Below are positions 35,316-44,689 of a stretch of 64,000 nucleotides of DNA, piece by piece. The notes beneath the pieces were generated by a model. That model was not told the DNA's origin and searched no databases. It saw nothing but the letters and a program-made list of their open reading frames with translations. Position 1 is the first letter of the stretch, and the number at the start of each line of letters is the position of its first letter. A program made the position numbers and the translations under genes. The stretch comes from Natrinema gelatinilyticum (GTDB lineage Archaea; Halobacteriota; Halobacteria; Halobacteriales; Natrialbaceae): contig NZ_CP100756.1 of the NCBI RefSeq assembly GCF_024266705.1, positions 558,001-622,000 on the forward strand, given 5' to 3'.

Positions 35316-37544
35316 TCACTGGAAGCCGATCCGACTGCCGCGACGGCCAGTCGGAGTGGGGCCGCTCGTGCCGCCCTGGAAATCCTCTTCGATCTGTTCG
35401 TAGTACTCGAGGATGTCGTCGGTGATCGTCGGCCGGACGTTCTCCATGGCCTGTCGGAAGTGGCGCATTTCGACGACCTCCGCCTCCTGGTCCTCGCGCA
35501 GCGCCTCGATGGCAGCCTCGCGCGCGATCGATTCGAGGTCGCTGCCGACGTATCCGTCAGTGATCTCGGCGATTTCCCGCAGGGTGACGTCCGCCGCGAG
35601 CGGCGTCTCCTGGGTGTGGATCTCGAGGATCCGTTCGCGGCCGTCGACGTCGGGTTCGCCGATCATGACCAAGCGGTCGAATCGTCCCGAGCGCAACAGC
35701 GCGGGATCGATCATGTCCGGCCGGTTGGTCGCGCCGATGACCATCACGTTCTCCATTTCCTCGAGGCCGTCGAGTTCGGTCAACAACTGGTTGACGACGC
35801 GCTCGGAGACGTTCGAGCCGGTTTCTCCACCGCGGCCCGGCGCGAGCGCGTCGAGTTCGTCGAAGAAGATGACCGTCGGGGAGACCTGTCGCGCCTTGCG
35901 GAAGGTCTGTCGGATGGCCTTCTCCGATTCGCCGACCCACTTCGAGAGCAATTGCGGACCGCGCACCGAGATGAAGTTGGCGTTCGTCTCGTTGGCGACG
36001 GCCTTCGCCATCAGCGTCTTGCCGGTCCCCGGCGGGCCGTACAGCAGGACGCCCGCCGGCGGATCGATCCCGAGCCGTTCGAAGCGCTCGGGGCTCGAGA
36101 GCGGCCACTCGACGGACTCTTTCACCTGGTCTTTCGCGTCGTGGAGGCCGCCAACGTCGTCCCAGGTGATTTTCGGGAGTTCGACGAGGACCTCCCGCAT
36201 CGCCGATGGTTCGACTTCGTTTAGCGCGCCGCGGAAGTCCTCGCGCTTGACGATCATCCGGTCGATCAGGCTCGGTGGGATGTCCTCCTCGTCGAGATCG
36301 ATCTCGGGCAAGTAGCGTCGCAGCGCTTTCATCGCGGCTTCTTTGGTCAGACTCTCGATGTCGGCACCGACGAAGCCGTGCGTCTCGTCGGCCAGGTGGC
36401 CGAGGTTGACGTCGTCCGAGAGGGGCATGCCGCGGGTGTGGATCTGGAGGATTTCTTCTCGGCCGGTCTCGTCCGGCACGCCGATCTCGATCTCGCGGTC
36501 GAAGCGACCGGGTCGTCGCAGCGCGGGGTCGACGCTGTCGACGCGGTTAGTCGCCGCAATGACGATGACCTGCCCCCGGGACTCGAGGCCGTCCATCATC
36601 GTTAGCAACTGTGCGACGACGCGGCGTTCGACTTCGCCGGTGACGTCTTCGCGTTTCGGGGCGATGGAGTCGAGTTCGTCGATGAAGATGATCGAGGGCG
36701 ACTCCTCGGTGGCGTCCTCGAAAATCTCCCTGAGTTGCTGTTCGGACTCGCCGTAGTACTTCGAGATGATTTCGGGGCCGGCGATAGAGAAGAAACTGGC
36801 AGACGTCTCGTTGGCCACGGCTTTGGCGAGCAGCGTCTTCCCGGTGCCCGGCGGGCCGTGCAGGAGGACGCCCTGTGGCGGCTCGATACCGAGCTTCTTG
36901 AAGATCTGCGGGTGTTTCATCGGGAGCTCCACCATCTCCCGAACCCGCTGAATCTCGTTCTGGAGGCCACCGATGTCCTCGTACGTGATTCCGCCGCCGG
37001 TCTTCTCGAAGCCCGAGATGGGTTCCTCACGGAGTTCGACGTCGGTATCTTCGGTGATGAGGACGACCCCTTCGGGGTCGGTCTCGACGGCGATCAGCGG
37101 GATCGCCTGACCCGGCGACCGCATGAACGGATGGTTCGTCGAGGACATCACGGGCACGATGTCGCGACCGACGACAGGGCGCTTGAGAATCTGGCGTTTG
37201 ACCATGCCCGCTGCGTCGGAACCGAACTGGACTGACGCCTCCTCCGGCGGTGCGAGTACGAGCTTGTCGGCTTTCGTGGCCTCTGCCTTTCGGATCGTGA
37301 CCCGTTCTCCGATACCGACGTCGGCGTTCTGCCTGGTGAACCCGTCGATACGGACGGTATCCGTGTTCCAGTCCTGCCGGTCTGCACGCCAGACCTTCGC
37401 GGCAGTCGTGTCTGCACCTTCGATTTCGATGATGTCGCCCGGACTGAGCTTCAGATGCAACAGCGTGTCCGGGTCGAGCCGGGCGATACCACGACCCGAG
37501 TCGTTCGGGTACGCCTTGGCAACCTCCAGTTGGACTTCGTTCAT
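35316..37544 (-). CDS. CDC48/VAT-type AAA+ ATPase, paralogue 2
   Basis: A 742-residue double-AAA ATPase, the typical haloarchaeal CDC48. The N-domain begins [20 protein letters not shown]. Walker A GPPGTGKT occurs about residues 227-234 and 501-508; Walker B is [10 protein letters not shown] and [10 protein letters not shown]; the second region of homology includes [19 protein letters not shown] and [19 protein letters not shown]. The tail ends in a glycine/arginine-rich stretch ([11 protein letters not shown]). This copy is closer to the archaeal consensus than paralogue 1 and is probably the housekeeping one. Its stop codon overlaps an IS right-end motif (TTCAC). Confidence 0.96.
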   Translation of the reverse strand: MNEVQLEVAKAYPNDSGRGIARLDPDTLLHLKLSPGDIIEIEGADTTAAKVWRADRQDWNTDTVRIDGFTRQNADVGIGERVTIRKAEATKADKLVLAPPEEASVQFGSDAAGMVKRQILKRPVVGRDIVPVMSSTNHPFMRSPGQAIPLIAVETDPEGVVLITEDTDVELREEPISGFEKTGGGITYEDIGGLQNEIQRVREMVELPMKHPQIFKKLGIEPPQGVLLHGPPGTGKTLLAKAVANETSASFFSIAGPEIISKYYGESEQQLREIFEDATEESPSIIFIDELDSIAPKREDVTGEVERRVVAQLLTMMDGLESRGQVIVIAATNRVDSVDPALRRPGRFDREIEIGVPDETGREEILQIHTRGMPLSDDVNLGHLADETHGFVGADIESLTKEAAMKALRRYLPEIDLDEEDIPPSLIDRMIVKREDFRGALNEVEPSAMREVLVELPKITWDDVGGLHDAKDQVKESVEWPLSSPERFERLGIDPPAGVLLYGPPGTGKTLMAKAVANETNANFISVRGPQLLSKWVGESEKAIRQTFRKARQVSPTVIFFDELDALAPGRGGETGSNVSERVVNQLLTELDGLEEMENVMVIGATNRPDMIDPALLRSGRFDRLVMIGEPDVDGRERILEIHTQETPLAADVTLREIAEITDGYVGSDLESIAREAAIEALREDQEAEVVEMRHFRQAMENVRPTITDDILEYYEQIEEDFQGGTSGPTPTGRRGSRIGFQ

Positions 37545-37755
37545 GATTTAGGGATGGACGGCGATGTCACTTGCTCCGATACGTGAGCGGATATGTTTTG
37601 TGTTAGTCCGCATTTCTATGCTAGTCTCTACCATAGATACTTGGCACTGGATGCTACAAAGATGTACCGGACTCGGTGGGTTTTGGTCCTATCGACATCC
37701 CCGTCTGGAGGCCCGGACAGGTGGTTTTTTGCAGCTTCCACGCTCGACGTTACGT

Positions 37756-39078
<1,323 letters not shown>

Positions 39079-39476
39079 CCATCCAACGCGATTACGGCCC
39101 TGCACCGCGAGGTGAAACGATTCCCTGTCGTTCTCGAGACAACCCACCGCCGACGAAACACCGTTTCGATTTGGTGGTAGCGTTTCCACTCGCGGATATC
39201 GTCCGTCGAAAGCCGCGTCCCGTCGGTTCGAGATCGGAGAGCGCGGTTAAAAAAATCGGTATCGGAATCGGTGGGAACGGCCGTTTCAACCGGCGAATGG
39301 CGCGGCCCGGTCACCGTTCCAGGCGCGCGCGTCGGTGTTATTTACTGCAGATTCGGGTTGTCCGCACCGACGTTCTGTTCTCATACCTGATACCTGAGTG
39401 GTGGTCTGGTCACCGGTGGAACGATGACTGAGATGCCACTATCAATTCCGTCGGTATTGGTGCCGTCGTTGGTATC
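39079..39476. other. Gap between larC and the first secreted paralogue
   Basis: About 400 nt where the two genes converge. It has an A7 run within GGTTAAAAAAATCGG near 39243-39257 but no gene, hairpin or repeat I can name. Confidence 0.45.
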
Positions 39477-40187
39477 CTACGTCCCATCGACGAGGTCACA
39501 GGATTCGACCGTGCCCGACGTGCCACCGGGGAACGTACACTCGTCTCCGCCAGCACCGACGACGACTTCGTCAATTTCCTGCTCGGAAGTCCAGTCAGCG
39601 CGAATCGGCTCGTTCGGTTCGTCTTCTTTGAATTCGACGTTCGTGATCTCGACACCCATCGCGTCGCCACCTTCGGGAACGAATTCGTTTCCGTTCCACT
39701 CGAACCGCACCAGTTCTTCGCCGTCTACGTAGAACTGAATGTTGCTGATGGCGGCAACCTGATCGCCGTTATCGCCGTTATCGCCGTTATCGCCGTTATC
39801 GCCGTTATCGCCGTTATCGCCGTCATCGAAGTCGAAATCGATTTCGATGTCGTTCTCGGCTTCGTTCTCGTTGGCCTGATTCTCGGCGATCGTGGTCACG
39901 TCTTCGACGACGTTGACGTTGTCCTGGTCGACGTCCTGACCCTGGATTGCGGTCGTCTTCGCGTAGCTCTTGTCAGAGCTGCTGTGCGACCAGGCGACCT
40001 GGGTCTGTGAATTGCTATTTTCCTGGTTCGTCTCTATCGTCGTGGTCGCGTTGGCGTCCTGGTCGATATCGACCTCGGGGTTCAACGCGTCCACTTCTTC
40101 CTGTGCGGCTGCGGAGCCGGTGAATCCCACAAACGCTGCACTGGCGATGAGCGCAAGCGTCAGTAGGACTGTGATGTTCCGTCTCAT
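39477..40187 (-). CDS. Secreted Gln/Asn-ladder protein, paralogue 1 (with extra C-terminal domain)
   Basis: A 236-residue exported protein. A Sec signal peptide (MRRNITVLLTLALIASAAFV, cleavage likely after GSAAAQ) is followed by the repeat found in all four paralogues: NATTTIETNQENSNSQTQVA, then QGQDVDQDNVNVVEDVTTIA and ENQANENEAEND. After a low-complexity (DNG)6 linker comes a domain of about 95 residues unique to this copy (AISNIQFYVDGEELVRFEW, VEITNVEFKEDEPNEPIRAD, EIDEVVVGAGGDECTFPGG) that looks like a small beta-sandwich with two cysteines. It has no membrane anchor or sorting signal. Likely extracellular; see the five-repeat protein at 44690-46249, which shares the repeat. Confidence 0.85.
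   Translation of the reverse strand: MRRNITVLLTLALIASAAFVGFTGSAAAQEEVDALNPEVDIDQDANATTTIETNQENSNSQTQVAWSHSSSDKSYAKTTAIQGQDVDQDNVNVVEDVTTIAENQANENEAENDIEIDFDFDDGDNGDNGDNGDNGDNGDNGDQVAAISNIQFYVDGEELVRFEWNGNEFVPEGGDAMGVEITNVEFKEDEPNEPIRADWTSEQEIDEVVVGAGGDECTFPGGTSGTVESCDLVDGT
39762..39815 (-). repeat. Six tandem 9-nt units coding (Asp-Asn-Gly)6
   Basis: Six perfect ATCGCCGTT units on the plus strand. Changes in copy number keep the frame and would only alter linker length between the ladder repeat and the C-terminal domain of the secreted protein. Confidence 0.9.
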
Positions 40188-40786
40188 AGCGTTAGTAGTT
40201 CTGTGTTTTCTTCGGGTGAGCGCACACGTGTTCGGTGGGATTTTCGATAGGATACGGATCGTCGCGCATCACCACACTGGTTGCCAACCGTGTCATCGCA
40301 CGTTTCCACTTCATCGTGGCGCATCTCCCCGACGAAATCAAACGTAGCAGCCCATATGAAGCCCAAATACTGTTCAAACGAATATTCGAACGCTACATTG
40401 TACGAGTTTCATTAGTGTAATGAATTATGACTTCACAATATTCGTAGCGCACACCATCGGAAAATATGGAGAGAATATCAGATCGATGACTCGATATTGT
40501 CATAAATTACAGACAATGCCTCGCTTCTATAAATCGAGGCATTGGTAGACGACACCGTTAGGCGCTTCGATACTGTCGCCAGAGTTGGGTCATCGACGAA
40601 TCGACGATCGGACCTGCGATCGGACGACCGACAACCAGATTCTGTTCATCCCGCTACGAGGCGAAGTTCCGAGGCAGCCACCGCTTTGCGCCGAACGACG
40701 ATCCCAGGAATCGGAAGTGGATCGGCCAGAGACCGGCCAAAAACGCTGCTGGTGGGATTTCTGGTCGCGTGCGGGACTCGTTCTAG

Positions 40787-40980
40787 ATCGCGAACTCGAA
40801 GTTCGAGACCGTGTCTCTCCAATTCGACGGTGACGAGTACGAGATTATCGTCACAGTCGCGAGTAACGGCGACGGAGAGAGATGCGTTGTGAGCATCGTG
40901 TGTGACGCCAAGTTGGTGGCCTGAGAGACGGATTACAGCAAATTGCGTGACGTATCCATCCGTCAGGAGATGGACGTTCG
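40787..40980 (+). pseudogene. Decayed duplicate of the larC 3' end
   Basis: Translation gives IANSKFETVSLQFDGDEYEI, then IVTVASNGDGERC and CDAKLVA-stop-ETD, matching the LarC C-terminus (IANREFETVVLEID, DGDEYEVTVKIASDTDGT, DDAKAVARET). The match is colinear and in frame, with an internal stop where LarC has Arg. It lies in the same orientation relative to secreted paralogue 2 as larC does to paralogue 1, so a larC-3'/secreted-gene block was duplicated. The rest of 40188-41074 holds nothing else recognised; part of it is the promoter region of paralogue 1. Confidence 0.85.
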
Positions 40981-41074
40981 ATTACCCTCTCGGTCGGTAA
41001 TGTAAACGTGGCCGAACTGCCGCGAAAAACAGAAGAACGGACTATCAGTGGGTACTAGTCCGCTCCAATTAGAA

Positions 41075-41464
41075 TTAGAACACCGGGATAGCCACCATTC
41101 TGCCGGTTTGGAGGTCCACTTCGATATCGTTCTCGGCTTCGTTCTCGTTGGCCTCGTTCTCGGCGATCGTGGTCACGTCTTCGACGACGTTGACGTTGTT
41201 CTGGCTAACGGATTGGCCTTGGGCTGCGGTGGTCTTTGCGTAGCTCTTGTCGGACTTGCTGTGCGACCAGGCGGTCTGGCTCTGCGAGTTGCTATTTTCC
41301 TGGTTGGTTTCGATCGTCGTGCTCGCGTCGGCGTCCTGGTCGATATCGACCTCGGGGTTCAGAACGTCTACTTCTTCCTGTGCGGCTGCGGAGCCGGCGA
41401 AGCCGACGAGCGCGAGGCCGCCGATCAGTGCTACCATCAGTGCGAGTGTAACTGAGCGTTTCAT
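41075..41464 (-). CDS. Secreted Gln/Asn-ladder protein, paralogue 2
   Basis: A 129-residue exported protein. Signal peptide MKRSVTLALMVALIGGLALV with AGSAAAQ, then the shared body: DQDADASTTIETNQENSNSQ, QTAWSHSKSDKSYAKTTAAQ, GQSVSQNNVNVVEDVTTIAE and NEANENEAEND. The short C-terminus (VDLQTGRMVAIPVF) differs from the other copies. Its first 120 residues are nearly identical to paralogue 3, so the duplication is recent. The start MKRSV is preferred to an upstream frame that lies in the conserved 5' leader. Confidence 0.85.
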   Translation of the reverse strand: MKRSVTLALMVALIGGLALVGFAGSAAAQEEVDVLNPEVDIDQDADASTTIETNQENSNSQSQTAWSHSKSDKSYAKTTAAQGQSVSQNNVNVVEDVTTIAENEANENEAENDIEVDLQTGRMVAIPVF

Positions 41465-41645
41465 TTGTCGTATCTCCGTGTTCCGTCGTCGGGCAGTACG
41501 CACGCAAACCACGCGGAATCATGCCCGAAGAGCTGTGCCTCGAGCGACAGCGTCGTCACTCATCGTGCCGTGGCGCTTCCCTCCCGGGCCTCCGCCATGG
41601 TGCGGTGCCCGGTCGCTGCTATCGAGGGAAATATATTTAAATCCG
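41465..41645 (-). promoter_or_regulatory. Conserved long 5' leader and promoter of paralogue 2
   Basis: The roughly 150 nt upstream of the start are almost identical to those upstream of paralogue 3 (42920-43095). The TATA-like ATTTAAATATATTT (around 41629-41642, minus strand) would give a 5' leader of about 145 nt, unusually long for this genome. The conservation suggests shared regulation, or simply recent duplication. Confidence 0.5.
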
Positions 41646-42520
41646 ACAAACAGTTTCGAGGCGAACACGGCATTAGCGGATCATACGCGGGAGTTTACAG
41701 TCGGAGGCCGATCGTACACCGTTGGTAGTCGGAAACTTGTCGTCGAACCGACGACATCATCGAACGGTCCGCCCGTGGTAGTCTTCGGCGTGATAGCCGA
41801 TCCGCCACCGGAATGTTCGCCACGCAGGGGTTGACGCCCGTCCGTTGTACGAATAACTTGCGTCTATAGCACCCGTCATCGGTACAGGACGTTGTCGCAG
41901 GTCCTATTCACTCGGTACAAGGGAAGCACCGTCGAATCGACGGGCAAACGTTCGAACGGCCGACCGACGGTCGGGTCCGACAGTTTCACGTCTCATCCGA
42001 GTCTCGTATCGGTCGCCGTGACGAGCGCTGTCCCAGAGGGCAGGGTTTGCCAACCGCGGAACGGATCAAACCTCGGACAGAGTTCCGTTGAAAGTGCTCT
42101 CCGGCGGTGTACTCAGAGAGAACGGGCGGACGCCATGTCGGCCAGGGCGTCGTCTGTCCACCCACGACCGGGCGTGCGCTTGTCCCGAAGCGATCGGTTC
42201 TACCGACACGCGTACAACGGTCACGTTGAGGGATCGAGAGACGGGACATCGACGGACGAACGACGTTCTCGATCCAGTACGGCCGACGACGCTCGGACGA
42301 GAGTCGAGGGGCGGTCTCCTCGTTAGAGATGTACATCGGCCGGTGGAGCGGTTACTCGTCTCGTCTGCTTCGAAGTCGTACTCGCAAGAGCGACTCGCGA
42401 TACACTCCCGTCTAGTAGTATCGCAACGGCCGAGTGTGTATGGACAGTATGCTAGACGTGGTCGAACGTCCGCCAAAGGTGGAAAATAATATCCGTTATC
42501 CGCCTTTCCTAATCAGGATT
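41646..42520. other. Duplicated non-coding spacer of the secreted-protein array
   Basis: This stretch has clear copies downstream of 43095. Its 5' part (41646-41830) matches 43095-43285 and 44150-44360; its 3' part (42240-42500) matches 43315-43580. No coding gene is convincing. It is a duplicated spacer rather than unique sequence. Confidence 0.55.
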
Positions 42521-42919
42521 TTATCCGGCAGAGTTTGGCGGACCGTTGTTACCATCACCGAAGTCGATGTCGAATTCGAAGTCGTTCTCGGCTTCGTTCT
42601 CGTTGGCCTCGTTCTCGGCGATCGTGGTCACGTCTTCGACGACGTTGACGTTGTTCTGGCTAACGGATTGGCCTTGGGCTGCGGTGGTCCTTGCGTAGCT
42701 CTTGTCGGACTTGCTGTGCGACCACGCGACTTGGGTCTGCGAGTTGCTATTTTCCTGGTTGGTTTCGATCGTCGTGCTCGCGTCGGCGTCCTGGTCGATA
42801 TCGACCTCGGGGTTCAGAACGTCTACTTCTTCCTGTGCGGCTGCGGAGCCGGCGAAGCCGACGAGCGCGAGGCCGCCGATCAGTGCTACCATCAGTGCGA
42901 GTGTAACTGAGCGTTTCAT
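42521..42919 (-). CDS. Secreted Gln/Asn-ladder protein, paralogue 3
   Basis: A 132-residue exported protein with the same signal peptide and body as paralogue 2 (NATTTIE-type half: STTIETNQENSNSQTQVAWS; second half: QGQSVSQNNVNVVEDVTTIA). The C-terminus differs (FEFDIDFGDGNNGPPNSAG): acidic, then a proline/glycine tail. It lies 1455 nt from paralogue 2, one duplication unit away. Confidence 0.85.
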   Translation of the reverse strand: MKRSVTLALMVALIGGLALVGFAGSAAAQEEVDVLNPEVDIDQDADASTTIETNQENSNSQTQVAWSHSKSDKSYARTTAAQGQSVSQNNVNVVEDVTTIAENEANENEAENDFEFDIDFGDGNNGPPNSAG

Positions 42920-43095
42920 TTGTCGTATCTCCGTGTTCCGTCGTCGGGCAGTACGCACGCAAACCACGCGGAATCATGCCCGGAGAACTGTGCCTTGAGC
43001 GACGGACTCGTCACTCGTCGTGCCGTGGCGCTTCCCTCCCGGGCCTCCGCCGTGGCGCGGTGCCCGGTCGCTGCTGTCGAGAGAGAACCACTTAA
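42920..43095 (-). promoter_or_regulatory. Conserved long 5' leader and promoter of paralogue 3
   Basis: Nearly identical to 41465-41645. A TATA-like AATTTAAG lies near 43091-43098 on the minus strand, again predicting a leader of about 145 nt. Confidence 0.45.
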
Positions 43096-43601
43096 ATTCG
43101 ACAAACGGTTTCGAGGCGAACACAGCATTAGCGGATCATACGCGGGAGTTTACAGTCGGAGACCGATCGTGCACTGTCGGTAGTCGGAAACTTGTCGTCG
43201 ACACGACGACACTATCGAACGGTCCGTCTGTGGTTGTATTCGGCGCGATAGCCGGTTCATCTCTGGAATATTCGCCACGCAGGGATTGACGCCCGTCCAT
43301 TGCACAAATAACCCGCGTCGAGGGGACATCGACGGACGGACGACGTTCTTGATCCAGTACGGCCGCTGGTACCCGGGCAAGGGTCGAGGGGCGGTCTCCT
43401 AGTTCGAGGTGTGCATCGACCGGTGAAGCTGTTACTCGTCTCGCCCGCTGGGAGGTTGGATTTGCAAAAGCGACTCGCGCGATTCACTTCCGCCCAGAAG
43501 TATCGTGACGTCCGGGTGTTTACGGACGGTGTGTTAGACGTGGTTGAACATCCGTCAAAGATGGAAGAAAAACACCCGTTAGCTGCCTGTTCTAATCGGT
43601 G

Positions 43602-44015
43602 TTATCCCTGGCCTGGCGGAGAGCCGCCCGGCGGGCCTGGTGGGAAGTCATCATCGAAGCCGACATCGACTTCGAACTCGTTACTGGCCTCGTTCTCGTT
43701 GGCCTCGTTCTCGGCTTCCGTCTCCACGTCTTCGACGACATTGACGTTGTTCTGGCTAACGTCCTGGTATTGGTACGCGATGGTCGTCGCGTAGCTCTTG
43801 TCTGAACTACTGTCCGACCAGGCGACCTGGGTCTGTGAGTTGCTGTTGCTCTGCGTGGTCTCTATCGTCGTGGTCGCCTCGGCGTCCTGGTCGATATCGA
43901 CTTCGGGGTTCAGGGCGTCTACTTCTTCCTGTGCGGCTGCGGAGCCGGCGAAGCCGACGAGCGCGAGACCGCCGATCAGTGCTACCATCAGTGCGAGTGT
44001 AACTGAGCGTTTCAT
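43602..44015 (-). CDS. Secreted Gln/Asn-ladder protein, paralogue 4
   Basis: A 137-residue exported protein with signal peptide MKRSVTLALMVALIGG and AGSAAAQ. The body is the most divergent: DQDAEATTTIETTQSNSNSQ, QVAWSDSSSDKSYATTIAYQ, YQDVSQNNVNVVEDVETEAE, NEANENEASNE. The tail is proline/glycine rich (PPGPPGGSPPGQG). It is divergent from the five-repeat protein gene across a 674-nt gap that must hold both promoters. Confidence 0.85.
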   Translation of the reverse strand: MKRSVTLALMVALIGGLALVGFAGSAAAQEEVDALNPEVDIDQDAEATTTIETTQSNSNSQTQVAWSDSSSDKSYATTIAYQYQDVSQNNVNVVEDVETEAENEANENEASNEFEVDVGFDDDFPPGPPGGSPPGQG

Positions 44016-44689
44016 CGTTATGTATCGGACACGCGTGTGAACCGCGACGGGTTCTTGCCGGCAGGAGTCACACCTCGAGCGACAGCGTCGCCGCTCGTCA
44101 GCCGGTAGTGATCACCTCCCGGACTCCGCCGTGGCTCGGTGCCCAGTCACTGCTATCGAGAGAGGACCATTTGAACCCGGAAAATGGTTTCAGGACGAAT
44201 ACGGTATTGGGATGCCCTACAAGACCACTACCGGGTAGCACCAGATCGTTCATCGCCGACAGTCGGAAACTTGTCGTCGAAACGACGACCCTATCGAGCG
44301 GTGCACTCGCAGTTTCGACGATCACTGCAACCGCTCCGTCCCCGAAATATTCGATATGAATCAAACGATAGGCGTCCACTGAACGGAAACGCACTACTTC
44401 CATTTGCGAAACGGTCCTCGGATCGGCCAATCCAGGCCCGGAATGTAGCGTTTTCGCCAGGAGGTGCGCAGCTTCGCGTGAAACTGGCACAGGAAATCGA
44501 TACAGGACTGCCGGCCGCGCCAGCCGACCGAAGGCGACAATTTCTCGGCGTAAGCCGTGTCCTTCGGACCAATAGGCTGTCACATACGAGAACCAACCTG
44601 TCGATAACAAAGTCACTCATACGGATACGATGGTTTGCGTCGTATAGATTGAGAAACGAAAGACCATCACGATACAAATCACGCGATCA
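44016..44689. other. Divergent intergenic region of the secreted-protein locus
   Basis: It contains a third copy (about 44090-44360) of the spacer that precedes paralogues 2 and 3, then unique sequence. AT-rich elements such as TATAGATTG (44645) and ATACAAATC (44671) may be the promoter of the five-repeat gene. A 172-codon minus frame here is not accepted as a gene. Confidence 0.45.

Larger units (their letters stand above)
35060..35318 (+). mobile_element. Relic of an IS1341-type element between the CDC48 genes
   Basis: The right boundary is a perfect hairpin (CCACGGGG-CTTGT-CCCCGTGG at 35291-35311) followed by TACTTCAC, the same TTCAC ending seen at the intact and deleted tnpB elements in this window. 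No recognisable TnpB motifs remain. A 20-bp perfect palindrome lies at 35068-35087. The last bases supply the stop codon of the facing CDC48 gene. The left extent is uncertain. Confidence 0.45.

Noticed and set aside
34848..36224. 458-codon plus frame across the CDC48 gap and into paralogue 2
   Set aside because: Most of it is the antisense shadow of the CDC48 gene; the start lies in AT-rich non-coding DNA.
44098..44616. 172-codon minus frame between paralogue 4 and the five-repeat gene
   Set aside because: The related blocks upstream of paralogues 2 and 3 have stops in the same frame, and there is no recognisable domain.
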